A DNA stretch of 64,000 nucleotides, from assembly GCF_000281895.1 (NCBI RefSeq), contig NZ_CM001558.1, positions 310,001-374,000 of the forward strand, read 5' to 3'. The stretch comes from Pseudomonas fluorescens Q2-87. GTDB taxonomy: Bacteria > Pseudomonadota > Gammaproteobacteria > Pseudomonadales > Pseudomonadaceae. Position numbers and translations under genes: made by a program. The notes beneath the pieces were generated by a model. The model made no database searches. It was not told the origin of the DNA and saw only the letters and a list, made by a program, of their open reading frames with translations. Positions 19,525 to 28,276 of the stretch are shown here, piece by piece. The first letter of the stretch is position 1. Every line of letters starts with the position of its first letter.

Positions 19525-20472
19525 ATGGCAATGCCGGTTTCTGTCGTAAAGCCGATCGTGGGTGTTGATGTCGCCAAGGATGAGTTGGTGATTTATCACG
19601 CAGAAACAGATCGACTCGAAGCGATCCCCAACACCAAAGCTGCGATCAAGAAGTGGCTCAAGGCGTTGCCCGCGCCAGTGGATGTCGCCATCGAAGCCAC
19701 CAATATCTATCACCAGGAATTCGCCGACCTGGCTTATGCGCAAGGTTGTGTGATCTACATGATCGGCGGCTACGAGCTCAGCCATTACCGCAAAGGTGTC
19801 AAAGTTCGCGCTAAAACCGATGCGCTGGATGCTCGGTTGTTGGCTCGTTACTTGAACAACGAAGGCCACCAGTTGCACCCATGGACCCCGCCATCGCCCC
19901 TGTATTGCCGGCTTATAAGCCTTTTCCGGCGCCGAGCAGCCTTGGTTCAGGCGCGTGTCAGCCTCAAGCAAAGTTGGTCCAACGAACCGTTGCTCAAAAC
20001 GGCGTTTGAGCACCAGATAAAGGCCATGCAACGACTGGAAATCTTGCTCGAGAAAACAATCCAGACGCAGTTGGAAGCAGCTGGCTTGAGCGCTCAGCTC
20101 AAGCGTTGCATGAAAGTCGAAGGTATCGGCCTATTGAGCGGTGCCCGTTTGCTCACGTCGTTTCAGCGTGGGGATTTCAGAAATGCCGATGCCTTCATCG
20201 CTTTTCTGGGCCTAGACCTGCGTATATCGGATTCAGGGAAAAAGAAGGGACGCCGCTGTCTGTCTAAGCGAGGTGACCCAGAGGCACGTCGATTGATGCA
20301 TAACGCCGCGATGTCGGCGAGACGTACAGCGGCATGGAAGGGTTTTTATGAGGCACTGAGGGCCCGGGGACTCAGCACAACCGAAGCATTAGTTGCACTG
20401 GCCCGCAAGCTTGCTCGAGTGGTATTCGCCCTGCTGAAGAACCAGAGCGAATACTTACCGAAAGGCATTTAA
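19525..20472 (+). CDS. IS110-family transposase (DEDD recombinase)
   Basis: A 315-aa transposase. The N-terminal RuvC-like DEDD domain shows D15 (VGVDVAKDEL), E57 (AIEATNIYH), D99 and D102 (KTDALDARLLARY). The middle is helical. The C-terminal Transposase_20 domain holds MKVEGIGLLSGARLLT and ISDSGKKKGRRCLSKRGDPEARR, where a serine (probably S235 or S237) would be the nucleophile by analogy with characterised IS110 recombinases. The start at 19525 follows GCCCGGAGGATTTTC. The frame is intact, so the element may be active. It lies alone between the leader RNA and the right end. Confidence 0.93.
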   Translation: MAMPVSVVKPIVGVDVAKDELVIYHAETDRLEAIPNTKAAIKKWLKALPAPVDVAIEATNIYHQEFADLAYAQGCVIYMIGGYELSHYRKGVKVRAKTDALDARLLARYLNNEGHQLHPWTPPSPLYCRLISLFRRRAALVQARVSLKQSWSNEPLLKTAFEHQIKAMQRLEILLEKTIQTQLEAAGLSAQLKRCMKVEGIGLLSGARLLTSFQRGDFRNADAFIAFLGLDLRISDSGKKKGRRCLSKRGDPEARRLMHNAAMSARRTAAWKGFYEALRARGLSTTEALVALARKLARVVFALLKNQSEYLPKGI

Positions 20473-20497
20473 GGGGTAGCCCCGCACCATAGAATCT

Positions 20498-20590
20498 CCC
20501 ACAGTTTTTTGTGCTGTTCACAAAACCATGTTTCGCCGCAGTCCATTGTGGGAGCGGGCTTGCCCGCGAAAGCGATGGGTCAGTCAATGA
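20498..20590. repeat. Displaced continuation of the REP array unit
   Basis: It starts with CCCACAGTTTTTTGTGCTGTTCACA and contains the same spacer and the next GTGGGAGCGGGCTTGCCCGC REP as the array left of the IS. It ends in GGGTCAGTCAATGAAG, where homology to the unit fades, so the array originally ended here. It marks the right flank of the IS insertion. Confidence 0.85.
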
Positions 20591-20603
20591 AGAAGTGGGC
20601 AGG

Positions 20604-21242
20604 TTACGCATTCCAGGGTGATGTGCGGATGAGCTGCACGAAGTTCATCGGCTTGAACCCCGGTTCCTGATCCACCAGCACATCCGTCTTCACATTGCCG
20701 AAGGTTGTCAGCGGGCGATGGCGCAGGCCGTCGGCGAAGGCGCAGATGATGCATTCCTTGAAGCCTTCTCCTCGGGGATGGGCGTGTACCACGGCATCCC
20801 GCTGCGCTGCCGGGAAAGCGGCGTAGTCCATGCCCAGCACGTCCATTTCCACCCCAGCGGTGACCAGGGCGACGGTGGGGCGCAGGTGTTTCGGTACGCC
20901 GGGCGTGGTGTGCAGGGCGATGGACAACCAGACCTGCTCGATATCGTCATCGCTCAGCCCATAGGGTTTGAGAAACGCCGCGGCAGCGTTTGCGCCGTCC
21001 ACTTCGAAACGCTCGTCGTCGCTGCGATGACCGTCCACCAGGCCCAGGTCATGGAACATCGCGCCGACGTACAGCAGCTCCGGATCGTAGGCCAACTGTC
21101 GACGCTGGCCGCTCAAGGCGCCGAACAGGAAAACCCGACGAGAGTGGTGATACAACAGGTCGGATTCGATATCACGGATATATTCAGTGGTGGCGCGGGC
21201 GAGGGCGCTGTCAGGGATGGTGATGCCGGCAATGCTGTTCAT
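20604..21242 (-). CDS. HD-domain phosphohydrolase (cyanamide hydratase-like)
   Basis: A 212-aa HD-superfamily metal-dependent protein. The start ATG at 21242 is preceded by AAGAGGAGAGCAGC. Metal ligands are visible as H in LYHHSRRVF, the paired AMFHDLGL (HD), and H in LSIALHTTPG. The overall layout, with a VFLFGALSG segment and DERFEVDGANAAAAFL, resembles the yeast cyanamide hydratase Ddi2/Ddi3-like family annotated in many Pseudomonas. The substrate is unknown. It is divergent from the AraC-type regulator gene, about 195 bases away. Confidence 0.85.
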   Translation of the reverse strand: MNSIAGITIPDSALARATTEYIRDIESDLLYHHSRRVFLFGALSGQRRQLAYDPELLYVGAMFHDLGLVDGHRSDDERFEVDGANAAAAFLKPYGLSDDDIEQVWLSIALHTTPGVPKHLRPTVALVTAGVEMDVLGMDYAAFPAAQRDAVVHAHPRGEGFKECIICAFADGLRHRPLTTFGNVKTDVLVDQEPGFKPMNFVQLIRTSPWNA

Positions 21243-21437
21243 GCTGCTCTCCTCTTGACGGTGCGCCAGGGTTGGCGCCGAGGGGTTCAGTCTGTTCGCC
21301 GGCGTAAACCGGGACAATCGCCCCATGGCAACGATCCTTGCCATTTAGCCCGGGTTTCGTGCCAATTGGCTTCCAGTGGGTGGATTGGCTAGGGTGCGGG
21401 TGTCACAGGCTGCGATTTCTTCCATTCGAAGGTAAGC

Positions 21438-22409
21438 GTGAACATGCACAAAACCGTCGCCATCGTAGTGTTTGCAGGCGTCCAGTCGCTGGATGTGACC
21501 GGTCCCATGGATGTATTCAGCGAGGCCAATCGGTTCCTGCCCCCCGAGGATCATTATCGGCTTGAGGTGATTGGCGTCGAGCAGGGCGCCATGCCTTGTT
21601 CCAACGGTTTGTCCCTCAATGCCCATCGGCATTTCAGCGACGCTTCCCAGGCATACGATTTGCTCCTGGTAGCGGGCGGGCCGCGATTGCCGTCCATGGA
21701 CTTTGGCCCCGCATTCGATGCCTGGCTGCGGGATGCCTGCGGACGGGCACAGCGCTTTGGCTCGATCTGCAACGGCGCCTTCATGCTCGCCCGGGCGCGA
21801 TTGTTGGACGGCAGGACCGTCACCACCCATTGGGGCGACGCCGTGGCGTTGGCACAGATGTGCCCCACGACCCGGGTCGAAGCGGATCGTCTCTACGTGC
21901 AGGATCAAACGCTTTACACCTCGGCCGGGGTTAGCGCGGGGATCGATCTTTCGTTGTTCCTGCTGGCCCAGGACCATGGCCCGGACGTGGCGCTGAGCGT
22001 TGCCAAGCGGTTGGTGGTGTTCACCCAGCGCGCGGGTGGGCAATCGCAGTTCAGCCCTTTCCTTACTCCCCATGCCGAGCCGACGTCCACCGTGGCCCAG
22101 GTCCAGGCGTATGTATTGGCGAACTTGAACGGTGACCTGGCCATCGCCGACCTGGCCGACGCCGCGAACATGAGCCAGCGCAACTTCTCTCGGGTCTTCA
22201 CCCGCGAGGCGAAGGTCACGCCGGCGGAGTTTGTCGAACAGGCCCGGGTGGACGCGGCGCGGGTGATGTTGGAAAGCACCCGCGCCCCACTCAAGACCGT
22301 GGCCTGGCAATGTGGCTTTCGCGACGCCCAACACATGCGCAGTGTGTTCAGTCGCAGGCTGGGGGTGACCCCGCAGCAATTCCGATTGAATTTCGCGGCG
22401 ATGGTTTAG
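21438..22409 (+). CDS. GlxA-like AraC-family regulator with DJ-1/PfpI domain
   Basis: A 323-aa transcription factor with an N-terminal class I amidotransferase-like (DJ-1/PfpI) sensor domain (about residues 5-180; VAIVVFAGVQSLDVTGPMDVF and GSICNGAFMLA, where C is in the nucleophile-elbow position). The C-terminal AraC DNA-binding domain (about 215-320) has ADAANMSQRNFSRVFTREAKVTPAEFV and AWQCGFRDAQHMRSVFSRRLGVTP. GTG at 21438 has AAGG at good spacing; an ATG at 21444 is possible. It may control the divergent HD gene or the AhpD gene. It resembles regulators of isonitrile hydratase or quaternary-amine genes, but its target is not known. Confidence 0.88.
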   Translation: MNMHKTVAIVVFAGVQSLDVTGPMDVFSEANRFLPPEDHYRLEVIGVEQGAMPCSNGLSLNAHRHFSDASQAYDLLLVAGGPRLPSMDFGPAFDAWLRDACGRAQRFGSICNGAFMLARARLLDGRTVTTHWGDAVALAQMCPTTRVEADRLYVQDQTLYTSAGVSAGIDLSLFLLAQDHGPDVALSVAKRLVVFTQRAGGQSQFSPFLTPHAEPTSTVAQVQAYVLANLNGDLAIADLADAANMSQRNFSRVFTREAKVTPAEFVEQARVDAARVMLESTRAPLKTVAWQCGFRDAQHMRSVFSRRLGVTPQQFRLNFAAMV

Positions 22410-22421
22410 GTTCGTCGCCTC

Positions 22422-22763
22422 TCACTTCTTCAGCGCGTCATGGGCCTCCAGCGCCCGCAGGGAGTAGATGTACGCCGCGCCGGCATTCAATGACACCGCC
22501 GTGGCCAGGGTGGCAGCGATTTCTTCGCGGGTGGCGCCGGCCTTGATGGCGGCGTCGGTGTGAACGCCGATGCAGCCATCACAGCGAGTGGTGATTGCCA
22601 CGGCGATGGAGATCAGCTCACGGGTCTTGGCGTCGAGTACGTTGTTTTCGGCTGCAGCTTCATCCAGGGCCATGTAGGCCTTGACCATCTTCGGGTTGCT
22701 TTTGCCCAAGGCGCCGAAGGCGCTCTTGATGGTAGGCAGCAGTTCGGACCAGTTATGGAACAT
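22422..22763 (-). CDS. AhpD-like carboxymuconolactone decarboxylase family protein
   Basis: A 113-aa protein of the CMD/AhpD fold. The redox motif CDGCIGVH (C61, C64, H68) is the ExxxCxxCxxxH-type active site of alkylhydroperoxidases, with R60 and T58-T59 preceding it. The rest (KTRELISIAVAIT, EIAATLATAVSLNAGAAYIYS) is standard for the family, which acts as a small oligomeric peroxidase or disulfide reductase. The gene converges on the regulator gene with a 12-base gap and follows the acylase by about 100 bases in opposite direction of coding order. Function is by family only. Confidence 0.88.
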   Translation of the reverse strand: MFHNWSELLPTIKSAFGALGKSNPKMVKAYMALDEAAAENNVLDAKTRELISIAVAITTRCDGCIGVHTDAAIKAGATREEIAATLATAVSLNAGAAYIYSLRALEAHDALKK

Positions 22764-22862
22764 GGCGTTGACTCCTTTGGCAGTGATGGGGACAGCGAGC
22801 CCTTGTAGTCTTGACCATGAATGGCAATCAAGCCCGCTGCCGATGAAAAATAACAGCGCGAA

Positions 22863-25268
22863 TCATGGCGTTCTGGCCGGCAGCAGCTTCAAGGTGCCAC
22901 GGGTGTTGGCCGTCACCTCTTCCTCGGCCAGGTGCGCCTGTTGATACAGCCCCTCGATGTACGCCTCGGCCTGGTCTTCGTAGTGCTTGTCGAACGGCAC
23001 GCCGCTCTGGCCAACGGGATTGATCGTGACACTGTGGGCCGGGTCGGCGAAGTCGATGATACGGCGGGTAGAAGGCCCGTAGGTCACAGGCCAAGGCGCC
23101 GGGCCGATCTTGGCCGAGAGGTTGTTGGGCACCTCGTGGGTGCCGGGTGCGGCAAACGGGCCGACGTTGAAGATCCGGTCCAGCGGCTTTTGCATACCCA
23201 GCGGGTGGCCGTGAGTGAGGGTGTGGGCCTTGCCCCACTGCCATTGCGTGGCGTCGTCACCGAAAGTGGCCTTCAGGTGCGCCAGGCTCCTGTTCCAGGC
23301 CGTTTTGACGATGTCGCTACGGGTTTCCTTGCCCAGCGTCGTGCGGTCGTCCCACCAGGGGGAATCTTTCGATGCTGCCAGGCGCGGCAGGGCTGCGTCG
23401 ATCACCCGGGTCGACAATGCTGTTTCGAAGAAGCCATCGCCCAGCTCGTCGCGCAGGGCGGCATCGGCCAGGTTGAACAGCAACTGGTTGAACAGCGTGG
23501 CGCTGGTGGAATCCAGGGGGTAATCGCCCTGCCATTGGGCCAATTGCTCGACCCATTTGCGCTCCCCCGGGTCGCTGACCACCTCACGCAACACCGGCAG
23601 CAAAGGCGCAAGCAGACGCGGGCCATAGGCAGTGGTCGTGCCCAGTTGCAGTTTCTGGGTGGTCTCGATGTCCCACTTCGCCTGCTTGTCGCTGAGCAGC
23701 AGGTTGAGTTGCTGGCCGCGGTCGGCGAGGTTGTAGTAGCCCGGGATCTCGATGCCGCTGGCCGCCACCGGCTGGAAGTTGGCCGAAATGATATAGCCCC
23801 GCGCCGGGTTCTCTTCCTGCGGGTTGCTGCTGAACGGGTAGAAGCCTTCTTTTTCCGCCTCCGGGCTGCTGCCATCGAGGATGAAGCCGGGCTTCACGCC
23901 GGCCGGCCGCTTGGGCAACTGCGCGGCGGCCCACCAGCCAATATCCCCTTTGGCATTGGCCCAAACCACGTTCAGCCCGGGAGCATGGATCTTCGCCGAG
24001 GCACCACGGGCCTTGGCGAGGGTGTCGGCGCGGTTGAGCTGGTAAAAGGCCTCGAGGATCGGGTTGCGACTTTCCAGGAAGCCCCACCACATGGCGACCG
24101 GCGTCTTGCCGGCACTCGCCCCAAGGGCATCGTTGACAATTGGGCCGTGGGGCGACTGGCGCAGCACCAGCGTCACCGGCGCCTGGCCCTTGACCGCAAT
24201 CTGCTGTTCGCTGCGCGTCATGTCTACCCATTGCCCGCGGTACCAGACCTGTTCGGGATTGTCCGGGTTGGTCTTCTCGGCGATCAGGTCCAGGTCGTCG
24301 TTCTGGAACATGGTGATGCTCCAGCCGAAATCCTTGTTCATCCCCAGCGTCGCGAAGGGCAACAGTGCCTGGTAATGCCCATAGAGCTCGAAACCCGGCG
24401 CTGAGAGATGCGCCTCGTACCACACCGACGGCGCGGAAAAGCGGATGTGCGGGTCGCCCGCCAGCAACGGCTTGCCGCTGTGGGTGCGGCTGCCGGAGAC
24501 CGCCCAGGCATTGCTGCCTTCGAATTGCGGCAGGCCGTTTTCGGCCAGGGCCTGTTCGCTCAGGCGGGCGAGGGCGTTCAGGCTTTTCCAGTCGCTGTCG
24601 GCCAGGGGTAAACCGGCCTTGCGACCTTCGGCCAATACGCCTTGGGGCTGCCAGTCCAGGTCGAAAATGTTCAGGTAGTCGGTGCCCAGTTGATCGCGCA
24701 CGTAGGTCAGCAGCGGTTCGGTGCGAAAGGCCGCGGCAAAACTGTAGGCCATGTAGCCGGTGACGCTCACGGTGTCCTCGGCAGTGAAGGGCCGCTTGGG
24801 AATGCCCAGCACGTCGAACTCCACGGGTCGGGTGTGGGTGTCCTGATAGAGATTGATGCCATCCAGGTAAGCCTGCATCGCAACCCAGGCCGGCGATTGC
24901 GGATCCTGTTCCTTCACATAGGTCGCGGCACGCTCGCGGATGCGCAGGCTGCGCATCAGTTTGTCGGTGTCGAGCAGCTTTGGCCCGAGCACCTGCGCCA
25001 GCTCACCACGGGCGAGGCGGCGCATGATCTCCATCTGGAACAGCCGATCCTGGGCGTGGACGTAGCCGAGGGCGCGGTACAGGTCGGTTTCGTTTTCGGC
25101 GCGGATATGCGGCACGCCGCGTTCGTCATAGCGCACGGTCACCGAGCCGTGCAGCCCTTGCAACTGCACCGTGCCCTGGCGGGTGGGCTGCTTGCTGTAG
25201 AGGTAGCCGCCCGCGACGATGATGGCGGTGACGACCAATGACAGGAAGGCGATGAGGGTGCGTTTCAT
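22863..25268 (-). CDS. Penicillin acylase family protein (QuiP/AHL acylase-like)
   Basis: An 801-aa Ntn-hydrolase precursor. The N-terminus (MKRTLIAFLSLVVTAIIVAGGYLY) is a membrane/signal segment. The alpha chain runs to about residue 251, and the beta chain begins with the catalytic serine S252 in FEGSNAWAVSG, the conserved autocleavage site. Later segments include GDPHIRFSAPSVWYEAHL, FGWSITMFQNDD and IISANFQPVA. Homologues cleave acyl-homoserine lactones (quorum quenching, such as P. aeruginosa QuiP) or penicillins. Overall length and motifs fit QuiP-like acylases. The substrate is inferred. It lies immediately beside the T3SS island. Confidence 0.88.
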   Translation of the reverse strand: MKRTLIAFLSLVVTAIIVAGGYLYSKQPTRQGTVQLQGLHGSVTVRYDERGVPHIRAENETDLYRALGYVHAQDRLFQMEIMRRLARGELAQVLGPKLLDTDKLMRSLRIRERAATYVKEQDPQSPAWVAMQAYLDGINLYQDTHTRPVEFDVLGIPKRPFTAEDTVSVTGYMAYSFAAAFRTEPLLTYVRDQLGTDYLNIFDLDWQPQGVLAEGRKAGLPLADSDWKSLNALARLSEQALAENGLPQFEGSNAWAVSGSRTHSGKPLLAGDPHIRFSAPSVWYEAHLSAPGFELYGHYQALLPFATLGMNKDFGWSITMFQNDDLDLIAEKTNPDNPEQVWYRGQWVDMTRSEQQIAVKGQAPVTLVLRQSPHGPIVNDALGASAGKTPVAMWWGFLESRNPILEAFYQLNRADTLAKARGASAKIHAPGLNVVWANAKGDIGWWAAAQLPKRPAGVKPGFILDGSSPEAEKEGFYPFSSNPQEENPARGYIISANFQPVAASGIEIPGYYNLADRGQQLNLLLSDKQAKWDIETTQKLQLGTTTAYGPRLLAPLLPVLREVVSDPGERKWVEQLAQWQGDYPLDSTSATLFNQLLFNLADAALRDELGDGFFETALSTRVIDAALPRLAASKDSPWWDDRTTLGKETRSDIVKTAWNRSLAHLKATFGDDATQWQWGKAHTLTHGHPLGMQKPLDRIFNVGPFAAPGTHEVPNNLSAKIGPAPWPVTYGPSTRRIIDFADPAHSVTINPVGQSGVPFDKHYEDQAEAYIEGLYQQAHLAEEEVTANTRGTLKLLPARTP

Positions 25269-25552
25269 GGTGATTCCTTGTTGGGTGACAGCGGTTCCAT
25301 GGCTTCGCTGTTCATGACTTCTTTAACACGTCGGTGCGTACCTGTGCATCGCTCGTCTGAGCGATTTTCCTCAGGCGGTCGAAAGGCTATCGTGGTTCGA
25401 TGCTGTAATCACGTCGGTCGACATCGAAGAGCAGGGGGATATGAGTCGGCGTGTGTCGCGAGGGCCGGCCACGGGGAGTATCCCTGCGGCCGGCGTTGGA
25501 GGGAGGTATCAGTCCTGGTTATCGGGCCGCCACGCGACGCTCGATGGCTTCA
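25269..25552. other. Gap between acylase and ropM, no gene seen
   Basis: I see no gene in these 284 bases. One inverted repeat is present at about 25464-25493 (GCCGGCC with GGCCGGC plus an inner CGGG/TCCC). It lacks a T tract, so I do not call it a terminator. This marks the left edge of the T3SS island. Confidence 0.5.
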
Positions 25553-27679
25553 TCAGGCTGGCCGGGTGGTGGGTGCTGGTTCGTTGGACGGCCCGCCTTG
25601 GGGCCGCGCTTCGCCTCGTTCTGCCAGTTGAATGTCGTCGCCAGAGGTTTTTTTAGGCCTCGTTGCCATCCTCTGAGCCCAGTCGGTAGTCAGGTTGAGC
25701 CCCGCGATAGCGGTTTGCGGAACGACTTGGGTAAGGCCGCGGGTCACGTGGTAGGTGTTTTCGAGGTCGCGCCGCCAGCCTTCTGGCTGGGTGTGGGGCA
25801 GACCGTCTCGATTTGGGTTTGTAACGTTCTGCAGTGGTACGTTTGCTCGCTTGGTCAGGTCGTCCGTGCCGCTCAGCGCCTTGTTTTCGAGCGGCGCCGC
25901 CACGCTGTTGGCAAAGAACGGAAGCAGTGTCAGGCCGGAGGAGAAAAAGGTGGTGACGATCTGTTCCATCTTTTCTCGCAACTCCGGATTCTCGTCCACC
26001 GCGGCTGCGTCGCCCACCGCTGTACGCATGGCGATCCCTTCGCCTACGCCAACGATCCGGTTGGCGTAGTCGCTGACGTTGGTCATGCTGATCGGGTTGA
26101 GTTTTCCTGCCGCTTCGGAAAATGCCTTGGGTAGCAGTTCGCTCCAGTTGCGGTTTTCCCTTGTTACCCGGTAGGTAGGAATCTCCTCGTCACCGTGGGT
26201 TTGTGCGTATTTCGCCACTGCCTGGCCACCGGCCATGAAGGTGCCGCCCACTGCGGAGGCAGTTGTGCGGGCGAGGATCCCGCCGGCGTTTACCGAGGTG
26301 AACTGATCAATGGTATCGCGCACAGCATGGGCGGCCCCAAAGGCGAGGTAGCCGGTGAAATCGCCACTCATGGTGCCAAAATTGTTCGCGTTCTGTTTGA
26401 GCTTGAAGTCGTTGCGCTTTTGCTCCTGTGTCAGGTTGAGCGCGTCGCGTCCAGTGTTTTCGACCCGACGCCCGTCCTGCGTGACGACATTCAAGGCCTT
26501 GGGATAGACCGACAACGGATCGACCTTTTCCAGGCCTGCACCGATGGTCTTGTCGACAACGACCTGGACGAACGGGCGGATGCCGTCGCTGATCACTTTG
26601 TGGGCGGCGCCAAGGACTGTCGAGGTCGCCGCGACATGTTTGCCATAGGAGGCGTCCGCCATTTTTTCATCGATCGACGCCGTGATGGCGCCAAAGTGAC
26701 CCGCAGACGCCACGCCCTGTGGGATCCCCGCACCGGCAAATACCGCCAGGCCCGTTACAAAGCCGGTCTTGGTCTTGAGGTCGGCGACATAGTCCTGGCG
26801 TGCGACGTTCTTCAGCGCGGTGTCCAGTACCTCGTTTTTCTTCGTCGCCGTCGCCAGTGCGCTTGGCGTGTTCGGCTTGTCGTCATCGGTCTTCAGCAAC
26901 TCGCCAAGCTCCTCCCGGACCTCGCGCAACTGGCCCAATTGATCCTGCGCCCGGTCCCGCTCGGCCTGGGGAAGGCTCTCGTTGCCAGCGGCTTGTTGCG
27001 CATGCTCGATTCGGCTTTCCATAAAGGTGTTCAAGCGCGTGGGCATGTCTTGTGTCATGGCTTGCATGACACCCTTCGCATAACTGCGGAAGGCTTTGTG
27101 GCTATCTTGCAGCAACTTGCGATCTTCCCCTTCCGGGGTTTTATCGATGACTTCCTGGCACAACGAATGATAGGCGCCGAGGGTATTACCCATGCGGTCG
27201 CAGTGTTTGTCCCAGACGGCTTTGAAGCCACCGTCTTCTTTCCTGTCGTCCTCGTTCTTGCCCAGGTATTCGTTGAAGTCCTTGACGAATGCTTCGGTTT
27301 CTTCGTGGCCCGACAGCATCGGGTGGGGCGTGCCACCCAGTGTGGTCAAGTGCTTCTGTACGTCTTGATAGCTGGTCCCTGGCGCGTAGCCCAATATTCT
27401 GCCTTCCAGGATCATGTGATCACGTGCATAGCCGATGGGGTCGCTGTCAGGGTTCTTCTTGCCGAGGCTGTTGACCAGTCCTGTCAGGCGCTGTTGCCGG
27501 GTCTTGAGTGTTTTCTGAGTCTCATCGGTCGGTTTTCCTTCGAAGTGATAAGGCACGAGGGGATTGGTGGAGGGACGAACCTGCCCGGCCAGGCTGGTTC
27601 CCACCGGCGTGATCCGATCGTCCTGTTGCTGGCGCAACGCCGCGGAACTGGTGCTTTGTCCTACTGATAAATCAGGCAT
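25553..27679 (-). CDS. ropM: HopM1-family type III effector (RopM)
   Basis: A 708-aa protein encoded 11 bases after its CesT-type chaperone, both behind a hrp box. From memory of P. syringae HopM1, the C-terminal region matches in pattern. NPNRDGLPHT, then ENTYHVTRGL, corresponds to the HopM1 segment NRESLPHT, then ENAYHMGRG. YLAFGAAHAVRDTI followed by GILARTTASAVGGTF parallels YSAFGGSQAVR followed by ALASGFGGAV. Length is near the 712 aa of HopM1. The N-terminus is Ser/Gln-rich (MPDLSVGQSTSSAALRQQQ), as type III secretion signals are. HopM1 acts inside plant cells, degrading the trafficking factor MIN7. Activity of this homologue is inferred; Ala/Gly-rich C-terminal half suggests membrane association. 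Confidence 0.87.
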   Translation of the reverse strand: MPDLSVGQSTSSAALRQQQDDRITPVGTSLAGQVRPSTNPLVPYHFEGKPTDETQKTLKTRQQRLTGLVNSLGKKNPDSDPIGYARDHMILEGRILGYAPGTSYQDVQKHLTTLGGTPHPMLSGHEETEAFVKDFNEYLGKNEDDRKEDGGFKAVWDKHCDRMGNTLGAYHSLCQEVIDKTPEGEDRKLLQDSHKAFRSYAKGVMQAMTQDMPTRLNTFMESRIEHAQQAAGNESLPQAERDRAQDQLGQLREVREELGELLKTDDDKPNTPSALATATKKNEVLDTALKNVARQDYVADLKTKTGFVTGLAVFAGAGIPQGVASAGHFGAITASIDEKMADASYGKHVAATSTVLGAAHKVISDGIRPFVQVVVDKTIGAGLEKVDPLSVYPKALNVVTQDGRRVENTGRDALNLTQEQKRNDFKLKQNANNFGTMSGDFTGYLAFGAAHAVRDTIDQFTSVNAGGILARTTASAVGGTFMAGGQAVAKYAQTHGDEEIPTYRVTRENRNWSELLPKAFSEAAGKLNPISMTNVSDYANRIVGVGEGIAMRTAVGDAAAVDENPELREKMEQIVTTFFSSGLTLLPFFANSVAAPLENKALSGTDDLTKRANVPLQNVTNPNRDGLPHTQPEGWRRDLENTYHVTRGLTQVVPQTAIAGLNLTTDWAQRMATRPKKTSGDDIQLAERGEARPQGGPSNEPAPTTRPA

Positions 27680-27690
27680 GTGGTGTTCTC

Positions 27691-28179
27691 CTAGATTGAC
27701 AGGGCGTTGTTGAGCCCGGAGCTACGGGGAGTGGGTTTGTGCTGGGTGGTCTTGGCGCTGTCGCTTGGGCTGGCACCGTCGAAGAAGTAGCCGTCTCGCC
27801 AAATCAGCGCCATATCGGCGGCGGCGCCCATCAGACCGAGCAGGCGCTCGGCCGCAAGCTCCTCCAGCGGCACGTGGCCGATCAGGATCACTTGTTCGCT
27901 GTCGCGGTTGTAGGACAGGGAAGGGCAGAACGCCCCGCTCAGCAGGTACAGGTTGGTTTCCAGCAGCCGTTGCAGGACCGCTTCCCGATTCGCCACCGGC
28001 AATGGCCCGAAGCTGCAATAAATAAAGACGTCTCCCTCACCCACGCCTGGGGTGTGCTTCAGGGAAAAGTCCACATCCTTGACTGACAGGTTCGCCTGTT
28101 CGTAGAACGCTGACGGGGTGGGGATCATCGTGAGTTCGCACAGCTGGTCGATCAGCCTGCAATAGGTGGGTGACGCCAT
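27691..28179 (-). CDS. shcM: Type III chaperone of RopM (ShcM-like)
   Basis: A 162-aa CesT-fold class I chaperone expected to bind the N-terminal part of RopM and guide it to the secretion machine. It is small, and its central segment (FLKHTPGVGEGDVFIYCSFG, then VLQRLLETNLYLLSGAFCPSLSY) resembles the beta-sheet/helix dimer core of type III chaperones. The chaperone-effector order and an upstream hrp box repeat the shcM-hopM1 arrangement of the P. syringae conserved effector locus. The ATG at 28179 follows GAGGTCAACC; it stands 53 bases from the hrp box -10-like part. Confidence 0.85.
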   Translation of the reverse strand: MASPTYCRLIDQLCELTMIPTPSAFYEQANLSVKDVDFSLKHTPGVGEGDVFIYCSFGPLPVANREAVLQRLLETNLYLLSGAFCPSLSYNRDSEQVILIGHVPLEELAAERLLGLMGAAADMALIWRDGYFFDGASPSDSAKTTQHKPTPRSSGLNNALSI

Positions 28180-28231
28180 GGTTGACCTCGCATTGTCGCG
28201 CCGGCGCCGACGAGCGCCTGCTAGCCCATGG

Positions 28232-28260
28232 TGAGTGACACCTGCGTCATTTCAGTTCCC
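28232..28260 (-). promoter_or_regulatory. hrp box for shcM-ropM
   Basis: On the minus strand: GGGAACT-N15-TCACTCA, agreeing with the HrpL consensus GGAACY-N15/16-YCACNNA. The chaperone start is 53 bases downstream. The spacer is 15 rather than 16, so strength may differ from the others. Confidence 0.75.
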
Positions 28261-28276
28261 GCCCACCGTTGGCGCG

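Larger units (their letters stand above)
19321..20497 (+). mobile_element. IS110-group insertion sequence inserted in a REP unit
   Basis: The element is bounded by comparing the split array unit. The left flank ends ...AAGCTCG-CT and the right flank resumes CCCACAG, as in the intact units. A CT dinucleotide lies at both junctions (19319-19320 and 20496-20497), so the target core is CT and the element is about 1177 bp. There are no terminal inverted repeats and no longer target duplication, as expected for IS110. It carries one transposase gene and a 204-base 5' leader that looks like a bridge RNA. Being embedded in near-identical repeats gives unusually clear boundaries. Confidence 0.85.

Noticed and set aside
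22932..24404. 490-aa plus-strand frame opposite the acylase gene, and similar long antisense frames over spuB, spuC, ssuD and ropM
   Set aside because: They mirror real genes with clear domains; their own sequence shows no family features. High-GC codon use makes such frames common.
25461..25495. Inverted repeat as terminator of ropM
   Set aside because: The stem is good but no T tract follows on the minus strand; left as an unexplained repeat.
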